DNA from: Alphaproteobacteria bacterium UBA4588
GTDB taxonomy: Bacteria > Pseudomonadota > Alphaproteobacteria > Puniceispirillales > Puniceispirillaceae
Direction: 5' to 3'
Length of the DNA: 5,917 nucleotides
Assembly: GCA_002387605.1 (NCBI GenBank)
Contig: DGJU01000027.1
Span: 85,668-91,584 of the forward strand
Below the pieces are notes generated by a model, which was not told where the DNA came from, searched no databases, and saw nothing but the letters and a program-made list of their open reading frames with translations. This document shows, in pieces, positions 1-5,761 of this stretch (position 1 is the stretch's first letter; each line of letters opens with the position of its first letter). Both the position numbers and the translations under genes were made by a program.

Positions 1-366
1 GACTGGAGCTGCGACTGGCATTGGAGCAGAAACAGGCGCTACTGGCTCTTTTGCTGGCGCAACAGGAGCAGCAGCAACAGGTGCGACGTCTGCTGTTGGC
101 AGTGTTAGTGAAGCAGGGTCTTCTCCGTCTTCGGCAAGAACAGCAATCACCGCATTTACCGCAACATTCTGGCTACCTTCAGCCACCATGAATTTTGCAA
201 TAATGCCGTCATCAAGCGCTTCAACTTCCATTGTTGCTTTGTCAGTTTCAATTTCGGCAATTACATCACCGGACCGGACCGCATCACCTTCGCCAACAAC
301 CCATCTGGCAAGAGTTCCGTCTGTCATCGTCGGCGACAGTGCTGGCATTAGAATATTTACAGCCAT
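1..366 (-). CDS. pdhC: PDH complex E2 (dihydrolipoamide acetyltransferase), 5' part only
   Basis: This is the first 122 residues of the E2 core of pyruvate dehydrogenase, which transfers acetyl groups from E1 to CoA via a swinging lipoyl arm in the cytoplasm. Residues 1-80 form a biotinyl/lipoyl domain with the classic ETDKATMEVEA loop, and Lys43 is the predicted lipoylation site. From about residue 85 an Ala/Pro/Val-rich flexible linker begins and is still running at the window edge. The subunit-binding and catalytic domains therefore lie outside and cannot be assessed. The ATG is at 366-364, only 1 nt after the pdhB stop, with AAGGAG 6 nt upstream inside the end of pdhB, implying tight translational coupling. 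Identity as the PDH rather than the 2-oxoglutarate dehydrogenase E2 rests on the adjacent pdhA and pdhB. Confidence 0.93.
   Translation of the reverse strand, partial: MAVNILMPALSPTMTDGTLARWVVGEGDAVRSGDVIAEIETDKATMEVEALDDGIIAKFMVAEGSQNVAVNAVIAVLAEDGEDPASLTLPTADVAPVAAAPVAPAKEPVAPVSAPMPVAAPV
221..272. repeat. Lipoyl-domain DNA repeat, pdhC copy
   Basis: This 52-bp stretch of the pdhC lipoyl domain matches 1608-1659 in pdhB at 48 of 52 positions by direct alignment (mismatches at 241, 244, 262 and 270), including an exact 20-bp run at its start. It encodes the loop around lipoyl Lys43. Confidence 0.8.
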
Positions 367-367
367 G

Positions 368-1753
368 TTACACTCCTTTTGAGCGGAAGCAGGCAGATTG
401 CGCTGCTGTCACGATAGTATCGACTTGTGGGAGGGCAAGCGCTTCTAGGTTTGCAGCATATGGCATTGGCACATCTTCGCCAGCCACCCGCATCACAGGA
501 GCATCAAGATAATCAAACGCCCCTTCCATGACTTTCATGGAAAGTTCTGCGCCAATACCAGCAAACGGGAAGCCCTCTTCGCAGGAGACAAGACGGCCTG
601 TTTTCTTAACAGACGTCAGCAATGTTTCCGTATCAAGCGGCCGCAAGGTCCGTAAATCAATCACCTCTGCTGAGATGCCCTGTTCAGCAAGCTTTTCAGC
701 TGCTTCAAGCGCCTTACCAACCATAATTGAAAAGGCTGAGATGGTTACATCTGTGCCGGGACGCACAATTTTGGCTTTGCCGATTGGTACGATCCAGTCA
801 TCTGTATCAGGCACCTCGAAGCTCTGGCCGTACATCACTTCATTTTCAAGGAAAATAACAGGATTTGGGTCCCTGATTGCTGCTTTCAGCAAGCCTTTGG
901 CATCAGCCGCAGACCATGGTGAAACAACCTTCAATCCCGGACAATGGGCATACCAGCTCGCATAACATTGTGAATGCTGGGCTGCAACCCGGCTCGCCGC
1001 GCCGTTCGGGCCACGGAACACAATAGGACATCCCATCTGGCCACCTGACATATACAAGGTCTTTGCAGCAGAATTGATGATATGGTCAATGGCCTGCATG
1101 GAGAAGTTAAAGGTCATGAATTCAACAACCGGACGCAACTCACCAAACGCAGCCCCAACGCCCAAACCGGCAAAACCATGTTCGGTAATCGGCGTATCAA
1201 TAACGCGTTTGTCGGAGAATTCTTCTAACAAACCTTGCGTAACCTTGTAAGCGCCCTGATATTCGGCCACTTCTTCGCCCATGACAAAGACACGCTCATC
1301 ATTGCGCATCTCTTCTGCCATCGCATCGCGCAACGCTTCACGCACAGTCAATGTTTTTGTTGGCCCAGTCCAGTCAGGCTCACCTATAACAGCCCGTGCA
1401 ATCGGGGCGGCGGGAAGTCCAGCTGGGGCGGGTGCAGGCGCTGTAGCATCTGGCGCAGGAGCTTCAGCAAGCGCGTCTGGCGCAGGTGAACGTTCGGGAA
1501 GCGCTTCGCCTTCTTCTTCAAGGAGGACAGCAATAACAGCGCCAACCGCGACATTATCAGTACCCTCGGCAATCACAAGCTCGCCGACAATACCATCATC
1601 TGCGGCCTCAACTTCCATTGTTGCTTTATCTGTTTCAATTTCGGCAATCACATCACCTGATGATACAGTATCACCCGATGAAATTAGCCATTTTGATAAG
1701 CGCCCTTCGCTCATTGTTGGAGACAGGGCAGGCATTGTAATTTCAATAGACAT
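368..1753 (-). CDS. pdhB: Pyruvate dehydrogenase E1 beta with N-terminal lipoyl domain
   Basis: This is the beta subunit of the thiamine-diphosphate-dependent E1, which with PdhA decarboxylates pyruvate and acetylates the lipoyl arm. At 461 residues it is longer than the roughly 330 of a plain E1 beta, because an extra lipoyl domain (residues 1-80, lipoyl Lys43 in ETDKATMEVEA) and an Ala/Pro-rich linker (about 82-125) precede the catalytic part. That architecture is typical of alphaproteobacteria. The E1-beta core starts near residue 132. The GEEVAEYQGAYK motif (159-170) contains the glutamate that activates the cofactor, most likely Glu161. The C-terminal transketolase-type domain runs from about 335, with the VIDLRTLRPLD motif near 364-374. 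The ATG at 1753 has AAGGGA 8 nt upstream, overlapping the pdhA stop, and the gap to pdhA is 12 bp. No frame damage is seen. Confidence 0.97.
   Translation of the reverse strand: MSIEITMPALSPTMSEGRLSKWLISSGDTVSSGDVIAEIETDKATMEVEAADDGIVGELVIAEGTDNVAVGAVIAVLLEEEGEALPERSPAPDALAEAPAPDATAPAPAPAGLPAAPIARAVIGEPDWTGPTKTLTVREALRDAMAEEMRNDERVFVMGEEVAEYQGAYKVTQGLLEEFSDKRVIDTPITEHGFAGLGVGAAFGELRPVVEFMTFNFSMQAIDHIINSAAKTLYMSGGQMGCPIVFRGPNGAASRVAAQHSQCYASWYAHCPGLKVVSPWSAADAKGLLKAAIRDPNPVIFLENEVMYGQSFEVPDTDDWIVPIGKAKIVRPGTDVTISAFSIMVGKALEAAEKLAEQGISAEVIDLRTLRPLDTETLLTSVKKTGRLVSCEEGFPFAGIGAELSMKVMEGAFDYLDAPVMRVAGEDVPMPYAANLEALALPQVDTIVTAAQSACFRSKGV
373..378 (-). promoter_or_regulatory. Ribosome binding site of pdhC inside pdhB
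   Basis: AAGGAG lies 6 nt upstream of the pdhC ATG and within the last codons of pdhB, so ribosomes finishing pdhB can re-initiate on pdhC. It supports the ATG at 366 as the start. Confidence 0.8.
1608..1659. repeat. Lipoyl-domain DNA repeat, pdhB copy
   Basis: This is the counterpart of 221-272: 48 of 52 bases are identical and both copies encode the same residues around Lys43. Outside this block the two lipoyl domains diverge clearly in both protein and DNA. Confidence 0.8.
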
Positions 1754-1765
1754 AATCGTTTTCCC

Positions 1766-2815
1766 TTACCCTGCTGGCTGGTCTTCAATAAGAATATCAG
1801 TATAAAGTTCTGACAAATCAGGCTCAGGACTTTCCAGAGCAAAATCAGCCGCTTGACCGACAACAGCCTTTACCGAGCTATCAATTTCCTTCAATGCCGC
1901 CTCGTCCATGCCTTCGCGCAGCATAATATCACGGAGCTGCTCAATCGGGTCATGTTGCTTTCGCATGGCATCAACCTCATCGCGGGTCCGGTATTTTGCC
2001 GGATCTGACATTGAGTGGCCACGATAACGATAGGTTTTCATTTCCAGAATATAAGGACCTTTGCCAGAGCGGCAATGTGCCAGCGCTTCTTCGCCAGCGG
2101 CTCTGACTGCCAAAACATCCATGCCATCAACCTGCTTGCCAGGGATACCATATGCTTTGCCGCGATCGGCAAGATCAAGTCCGGCAGCTGCACGGCTCAC
2201 TGAGGTTCCCATACCATATTGGTTATTTTCAATCACGAAGATGACAGGAAGAGACCAGAGTGCCGCCATATTAAAGGTCTCATAAACCTGACCCTGATTG
2301 GCTGCACCATCGCCAAGATAGGCCATATTTACGCCGTCATCACCTTTGAATTTATGGGCAAACGCTAAGCCAGCACCAATTGGAACTTGCGCTGCAACAA
2401 TGCCATGGCCGCCATAAAAATTCTTCTCGCGGCTAAACATATGCATGGAGCCACCCTTACCACGGGAATAACCATCTTTCCGGCCAGTCAATTCAGCCAT
2501 CACACCGCCCGCATCCATTCCGCACGCAAGCATATGTCCGTGGTCACGATAAGATGTCACAACGCTATCTTGTGTTTCTGCAACTGACTGCATGCCAACA
2601 ACAACAGCTTCCTGACCGATATAAAGATGGCAGAAGCCGCCAATCTGGCCCATACCATAGAGCTGACCGGCTTTCTCTTCAAACCGGCGAATAAGCACCA
2701 TTTGGTGATAAAGCTCACGCAGCTGGTCAATATCAGGTTTGTCATTCAGCACGGATTTAGGCGGACGCCCTCTTTTACCCGGTGCTTTTTTCGTTGTGTC
2801 AGACTTTGTTGCCAT
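1766..2815 (-). CDS. pdhA: Pyruvate dehydrogenase E1 alpha subunit
   Basis: This is the alpha subunit of the E1 heterotetramer, which binds thiamine diphosphate and catalyses oxidative decarboxylation of pyruvate. At 349 residues it is of normal family length. The thiamine-diphosphate signature GDG (168-170) is followed by the Asn pair (197-198) at the expected spacing. The conserved YRYRGHSMSDP loop (262-272, His267) and the RRFEEK segment (43-48) near the start of the core are present. Residues 1-26 are a basic, disordered-looking tail containing KRGRPPK (14-20), which resembles an AT-hook core. The ATG at 2815 has GGAGAG 9 nt upstream. It leads a tight pdhA-pdhB-pdhC operon and follows a 217-bp AT-rich leader after the ftsB-like gene. 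E1 alpha of a branched-chain dehydrogenase is a weaker alternative; sequence motifs and synteny favour PDH. Confidence 0.97.
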   Translation of the reverse strand: MATKSDTTKKAPGKRGRPPKSVLNDKPDIDQLRELYHQMVLIRRFEEKAGQLYGMGQIGGFCHLYIGQEAVVVGMQSVAETQDSVVTSYRDHGHMLACGMDAGGVMAELTGRKDGYSRGKGGSMHMFSREKNFYGGHGIVAAQVPIGAGLAFAHKFKGDDGVNMAYLGDGAANQGQVYETFNMAALWSLPVIFVIENNQYGMGTSVSRAAAGLDLADRGKAYGIPGKQVDGMDVLAVRAAGEEALAHCRSGKGPYILEMKTYRYRGHSMSDPAKYRTRDEVDAMRKQHDPIEQLRDIMLREGMDEAALKEIDSSVKAVVGQAADFALESPEPDLSELYTDILIEDQPAG

Positions 2816-3032
2816 TAGATTTTTCTCTCCACCCGTAAAAACAGACCCCAGACATGTTAAAAAAAACGGCCTGAACTCTGCTTGTCTGCCAAGACCCTGT
2901 TGAACAGATCTCTCAGCGAATAAATAATAACGTAGGATGGCGGAAATTTCTCTATTTCTGCAACAATTTTATTTTATTGATTTTATTGAATATTTTAAGT
3001 TTAAACCATATTTTGGTTAATTCGTAAATAAC
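2816..3032 (-). promoter_or_regulatory. AT-rich leader upstream of the pdh operon
   Basis: This 217-bp non-coding stretch probably holds the pdh promoter, but no hexamer pair is convincing. The best candidates on the minus strand are TTTACG with TTTAAA 17 nt further on, and an isolated TATTAT about 120 nt before pdhA. Other visible elements are the AT-rich block 2960-3032 with a tandem 9-mer, an 11-bp palindrome CTGTTgAACAG at 2897-2907, a CTTG/CAAG inverted repeat at 2881-2893, and a run of eight T (minus strand) corresponding to 2859-2866. I see no strong terminator after the division gene, so read-through into pdhA is possible. Confidence 0.4.
2971..2988. repeat. Tandem 9-bp repeat ATTTTATTG x2
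   Basis: Two exact, adjacent copies of ATTTTATTG occur (2971-2979 and 2980-2988), preceded by a partial copy AATTTT. They lie in the most AT-rich part of the pdhA leader and may simply reflect low complexity, or act as an AT-rich upstream promoter element. Confidence 0.6.
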
Positions 3033-3356
3033 TTAAAATTTCAAAATCTCGAGCGGAATTGTAATTATGACGTCGTTATCGGCATAAAGCCCTACATCTG
3101 ACCGCGCTGTTTCGGCAAGCATATCAGCATCAACCGCGCCTGTTTGAAGCAGTGAGATACGTTGTTCCAGCATATAGTTCTGCTTTTCAACAAGTGCCAG
3201 CCTTTCACGCGCCAACATAATGTCTCTATCTAGACTAGCGCGCGCCATCAAACCGCGCTCACCAGCAAATGTATGAAATCCGAAAAACGCGACCATCGTG
3301 CCAATAAGAATAAAATGACCAGCAAGAACAAGAGGACGACGCAATGACTGGTACAT
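3033..3356 (-). CDS. ftsB: FtsB/DivIC-family septum formation initiator
   Basis: A 107-residue bitopic inner-membrane protein of the septum formation initiator (FtsB/DivIC) family, which in other bacteria acts with FtsL and FtsQ in the division complex. Residues 1-7 are a short basic cytoplasmic end and 8-30 a single hydrophobic membrane segment. The family-like GERGL (32-36) follows, then a heptad-like coiled coil (about 41-70, LxxxRERLALVEKQNYMLEQRI pattern) and a DADMLAETARSDVGL segment (76-90), which is the usual C-terminal signature. A longer reading frame extends to 3446, but I start at the ATG at 3356 because AGGAG lies 7 nt upstream, the basic-plus-membrane layout begins there, and the extension would cover the predicted promoter. 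The position between eno and pdhA is typical for alphaproteobacteria. The family is clear; the gene symbol is by family and context. Confidence 0.88.
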   Translation of the reverse strand: MYQSLRRPLVLAGHFILIGTMVAFFGFHTFAGERGLMARASLDRDIMLARERLALVEKQNYMLEQRISLLQTGAVDADMLAETARSDVGLYADNDVIITIPLEILKF

Positions 3357-3363
3357 AAAAAGG

Positions 3364-3368
3364 CTCCT
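3364..3368 (-). promoter_or_regulatory. Ribosome binding site deciding the ftsB-like start
   Basis: AGGAG sits 7 nt before the ATG at 3356-3354. No comparable site precedes the upstream in-frame ATG at 3446, so this site fixes the shorter start. Confidence 0.75.
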
Positions 3369-3405
3369 GATGGGACAATAACGGTGCGAGCTTTTATCAA
3401 CCCAC

Positions 3406-3436
3406 ATTATACCGTGCAGTGAATCAAATTTGATTC
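3406..3436 (-). promoter_or_regulatory. Predicted promoter of the ftsB-like gene with GANTC in the core
   Basis: A perfect -10 hexamer TATAAT occupies 3411-3406, predicting a start near 3399 and a leader of about 43 nt to the ATG. At 17-nt spacing the -35 hexamer would be ATCAAA, only 3 of 6 matches, so unaided recognition should be weak. GANTC sites lie at 3421-3425 (about -22 to -26) and 3432-3436 (about -33 to -37), inside the spacer and over the -35 region. A better -35-like TTGACG at 3446-3441 is 29 nt from the TATAAT box, too far to pair with it. Poor -35, good -10 and in-promoter GANTC match what is described in Caulobacter for promoters activated by GcrA at CcrM-methylated sites. That regulation is inferred. 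Confidence 0.6.
3421..3436. repeat. Perfect 16-bp palindrome with a GANTC at each end
   Basis: GAATCAAATTTGATTC reads identically on both strands and has a CcrM-type GANTC site at each end. It covers the spacer and -35 region of the predicted ftsB-like promoter, so it could be an operator for a dimeric regulator or a paired methylation site. Confidence 0.8.
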
Positions 3437-3479
3437 GTGGCGTCAAGCGAAATGCGAATCGCGGGAAACATTACGATTC
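3421..3479. promoter_or_regulatory. Cluster of four GANTC (CcrM-type) methylation sites
   Basis: GANTC occurs at 3421-3425, 3432-3436, 3456-3460 and 3475-3479, four sites in 59 bp. By manual scan the only other site in the window is at 4800-4804 inside eno, where chance would give about 23. GANTC is the target of the cell-cycle methyltransferase CcrM of alphaproteobacteria. The cluster lies between the eno terminator and the division gene. Confidence 0.75.
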
Positions 3480-3505
3480 AAGCCCTTCAGCTTCTGAGTG
3501 CTACC

Positions 3506-3537
3506 AAAAAAGCAGCCTCGGCGAGAGACTGCTTTTT
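3506..3537 (-). terminator. Rho-independent terminator of eno
   Basis: On the minus strand AAAAAGCAG-T-CTC pairs with GAG-G-CTGCTTTTT, giving a 13-bp stem with one G-U pair, a 5-nt loop and a six-T tract. It begins 28 nt after the eno stop codon. Because the stem is flanked by A and T runs it could terminate in both directions, but no convergent gene is present. Confidence 0.88.
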
Positions 3538-3565
3538 GATAAACAAACGATGATGACTAAAACCA

Positions 3566-4843
3566 TTACCCCCGCAAAGGAGCACTGCCCGCATAGTCAC
3601 CCATACCACCAAGCTCTTCTTCAATTCTGAGCAGTTGATTATATTTGGCCAGCCTGTCGGAGCGAGACAAAGAGCCTGTTTTTATCTGACCGGCATTTGT
3701 TGCAACAGATAAATCAGCGATAAAGGTATCTTCTGTTTCGCCGGACCGGTGCGAAATCACCACGCCGAAACCAGCTTGCTTTGCCATCGAAATAGCTGTC
3801 ATTGTTTCAGTAAGCGTACCTATCTGATTAACCTTTACCAGAATAGCGTTCCCTGCCCCGTCGGTAATACCGCGCGCCAGACGCTCAGGATTGGTGACAT
3901 AAAGGTCATCGCCCACAATCTGAACAGCATCACCAAGACGGTCTGTTAAATTTGTAAAGCCATCCCAATCATCTTCATCCAGAGGGTCTTCGAGTGAAAG
4001 AACAGGGTATTTCTGAGCAATGTCGGCCCAATAGTCACACATTTCAGCAGAACTCAGAGACCGGCCCTCACCGGCAAGGTGATAAGCGCCATCTTGATAA
4101 AATTCGGTTGCCGCTGCATCAAGTGCCAGCACCACATCATCACCAAGCGTATAGCCTGCAGCATCAACCGCGCGGGAAACAAAGGAAATAGCTTCATCGG
4201 TAGAATTAATTGCAGGCGCAAACCCGCCCTCATCACCAACAGCTGTTGATAGTCCAGCAGCTGATAATTCTTTTTGCAAGGCATGAAAAATTTCAGCGCC
4301 CATCCGCAATCCATCACCAAAACTATCTGCGCTCACCGGCATAATCATAAATTCCTGCACATCCAGCTTATTGTCAGCATGCGCGCCACCATTCAAGATA
4401 TTCATCATCGGTGTTGGCAGCAGATGGGCATTTATGCCGCCAAGATAACGCCAGAGCGGCATGCCTGTGCTTTCAGCTGCCGCGCGCGCCACAGCAAGGC
4501 TTACACCAAGTATCGCATTTGCCCCGAGGCGCGATTTATTATCTGTTCCATCCAGAAGGCATAAATCAGTATCGATTTGCGTCTGGTCTAGCGCGTCCAC
4601 ACCGGACAGCGCGTCAAAAATCTCGGCGTTTACCGCATCAACAGCGCCCATAACGCCTTTACCGCCATATGCGCTGCTATCACCATCACGCCGTTCAACT
4701 GCCTCATAGGCGCCTGTTGATGCGCCAGATGGCACGGCTGCCCGCCCAAAGCTGCCATCACTCAGCAATACGTCAACCTCTACGGTCGGGTTACCGCGTG
4801 AATCAAGAATTTGGCGAGCGTGAATATCAAGAATATCGGACAT
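3566..4843 (-). CDS. eno: Enolase (phosphopyruvate hydratase)
   Basis: Cytoplasmic glycolytic enzyme that interconverts 2-phosphoglycerate and phosphoenolpyruvate, and in many bacteria also an RNA-degradosome partner. The 425 residues match the usual length. All key positions are visible: the mobile loop SGAST (39-43), His155 in NGGAHADNK, Gln163/Glu164, acid/base Glu205 in GDEGG, magnesium ligands Asp242, Glu285 and Asp312, catalytic Lys337 in VKVNQIG, His365 in SHRSGET and Lys388 near the C-terminus. The start at 4843 gives the canonical N-terminus (DIHARQILDSRGNPT) and has AAGGAG 6 nt upstream. It lies 44 bp after kdsA and ends before a strong terminator, so it probably closes the pyrG-kdsA-eno unit. 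Its PEP feeds KdsA directly and, after conversion to pyruvate, the PDH complex encoded downstream. Confidence 0.99.
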   Translation of the reverse strand: MSDILDIHARQILDSRGNPTVEVDVLLSDGSFGRAAVPSGASTGAYEAVERRDGDSSAYGGKGVMGAVDAVNAEIFDALSGVDALDQTQIDTDLCLLDGTDNKSRLGANAILGVSLAVARAAAESTGMPLWRYLGGINAHLLPTPMMNILNGGAHADNKLDVQEFMIMPVSADSFGDGLRMGAEIFHALQKELSAAGLSTAVGDEGGFAPAINSTDEAISFVSRAVDAAGYTLGDDVVLALDAAATEFYQDGAYHLAGEGRSLSSAEMCDYWADIAQKYPVLSLEDPLDEDDWDGFTNLTDRLGDAVQIVGDDLYVTNPERLARGITDGAGNAILVKVNQIGTLTETMTAISMAKQAGFGVVISHRSGETEDTFIADLSVATNAGQIKTGSLSRSDRLAKYNQLLRIEEELGGMGDYAGSAPLRG

Positions 4844-4869
4844 AAAAGTCTCCTTATGAAAGAATAGGC

Positions 4870-4902
4870 AAAAAAAGCGCAGATAGCCTAGGCGCCATGC
4901 GC
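4870..4902 (-). terminator. Possible weak terminator or attenuator between kdsA and eno
   Basis: On the minus strand GCGCA, in the last codons of kdsA, can pair with TGCGC just before a run of seven T. An alternative five-pair stem GGCGC/GCGCT ends at the same place. Stems are short and loops 11-16 nt, so termination would be partial at best. Confidence 0.3.
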
Positions 4903-5712
4903 CGCATTATGAATTCGCTGAAGCGATGAAAGAAGCGCCGGCATCTCTGTCAGAGGCACCATATTAGGCCCATCAGAGGGCGCATTATCAGGATCCTCGT
5001 GACTTTCCATAAACAGACCACTTACTCCCACAGCAACCGCCGCACGCGCCAGAACCGGCACAAACTCGCGCTGGCCACCAGATGATCCCCCAGCTCCGCC
5101 AGGTTGCTGAACAGAATGCGTAGCATCAAAGATAACCGGAAGACCAAGAGACGCCATTTGTGGCAAAGCCCGCATATCGGAGACCAGCGTATTATAGCCA
5201 AAGGATGTACCGCGCTCGGTTAGCATGACCCGCGCATTGCCGGACGAAGTCAGTTTGGCAGCAACATGCTTCATATCCCACGGCGCAAGAAACTGGCCTT
5301 TTTTGACATTTATCACAGCGCCTGTCTTGGCAGCGGCAATCAGAAGATCTGTCTGACGGCATAAAAAGGCCGGAATTTGAAGCACATCAACATATTCAGC
5401 AACCGGAGCACAATGTTCAGGCAGATGTACATCTGTAAGAACCGGACAGCCAAATTCTGCCTTTACCTCAGCAAGAATACGCACGCCCTCATCAAGACCA
5501 ATACCCCGTTCAGCAGATAATGAAGTTCGATTGGCCTTATCGAAGGAGGATTTATAAATAAACCCCATTCCGGCATCAGCGGCAGCTTTGCTGAGCGCTG
5601 CAGCACACATCAATGCATGGTCACGCCCTTCAATCTGACACGGCCCACCAATCAGCAAAAGCGGGGCATCACCGCCGACACTAACAGCGCCAATCTTAAA
5701 ACTGCTCGTCAC
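4888..5712 (-). CDS. kdsA: KDO-8-phosphate synthase, metal-dependent type
   Basis: Condenses phosphoenolpyruvate with D-arabinose-5-phosphate to form KDO-8-phosphate, the first committed step to the KDO of lipopolysaccharide, in the cytoplasm. The 274 residues show family motifs in order: GGPCQIEGRD (22-31), YKSSFDKANRTS (53-64), LTDVH (92-96), NVKKGQFLAPWDM (135-147), LTERGTSFGYN (164-174), FDATHSVQQPGG (195-206) and MESHEDPDNAPSDGPN (235-250). Cys25, His199, Glu236 and Asp247 align with Aquifex ligands Cys11, His185, Glu222 and Asp233 at a constant offset of 14, which marks the metal-dependent class; metal-independent enzymes such as that of E. coli have Asn in place of the Cys. Translation starts at GTG, supported by AGGAGGA 6 nt upstream. 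It sits 49 bp after pyrG, whose product provides CTP for KDO activation, and 44 bp before eno. Confidence 0.97.
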   Translation of the reverse strand: MTSSFKIGAVSVGGDAPLLLIGGPCQIEGRDHALMCAAALSKAAADAGMGFIYKSSFDKANRTSLSAERGIGLDEGVRILAEVKAEFGCPVLTDVHLPEHCAPVAEYVDVLQIPAFLCRQTDLLIAAAKTGAVINVKKGQFLAPWDMKHVAAKLTSSGNARVMLTERGTSFGYNTLVSDMRALPQMASLGLPVIFDATHSVQQPGGAGGSSGGQREFVPVLARAAVAVGVSGLFMESHEDPDNAPSDGPNMVPLTEMPALLSSLQRIHNAAHGA

Positions 5713-5718
5713 TGGCTG

Positions 5719-5725
5719 TCCTCCT
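5719..5725 (-). promoter_or_regulatory. Strong ribosome binding site for the GTG start of kdsA
   Basis: AGGAGGA, close to a perfect anti-16S match, is 6 nt before the GTG at 5712-5710. It decides the non-ATG start; no in-frame ATG occurs before the conserved first motif. Confidence 0.8.
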
Positions 5726-5732
5726 GATCGTG

Positions 5733-5738
5733 ATTATA
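5733..5738 (-). promoter_or_regulatory. Isolated TATAAT box upstream of kdsA
   Basis: A perfect -10 hexamer in the pyrG-kdsA gap would start transcription near 5726 and leave a 14-nt leader just including the ribosome binding site. The -35 at 17 nt is AGTGCC, a poor match, so this may be chance. Confidence 0.3.
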
Positions 5739-5761
5739 TCGTAGCTCGCCTAGCAGGCACT

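Noticed and set aside
528..965. Plus-strand open frame opposite pdhB (145 codons)
   Set aside because: It is antisense to a well-conserved E1-beta region with no recognisable motifs and no separate promoter or gene context.
1281..1805. Plus-strand open frame opposite the pdhB 5' end (174 codons)
   Set aside because: It is the complement of the lipoyl domain and Ala/Pro linker, which gives a low-complexity Ala/Ser/Gly antisense product; no recognisable domain.
3005..3018. Inverted repeat around ACCA/TGGT after the ftsB-like stop, as a terminator
   Set aside because: The stem is about 5 bp, AT-rich, and not followed by a T tract on the minus strand.
2995..3036. TTAA at 3001, 3017 and 3033 (exact 16-bp period), considered as CtrA sites
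   Set aside because: CtrA sites need TTAA-N7-TTAA; here the gaps are 12 nt in a very AT-rich stretch, and the last one includes the stop codon of the division gene.
3357..3446. 30-codon upstream in-frame extension of the ftsB-like gene
   Set aside because: It lacks a ribosome binding site, is unlike the family N-terminus, and would overlap the predicted TATAAT box and a GANTC palindrome; the ATG at 3356 has AGGAG at good spacing.
5741..5756. Short TAG/CTA inverted repeat in the pyrG-kdsA gap, as a pyrG terminator
   Set aside because: It has only about 3 bp of pairing and no T tract.
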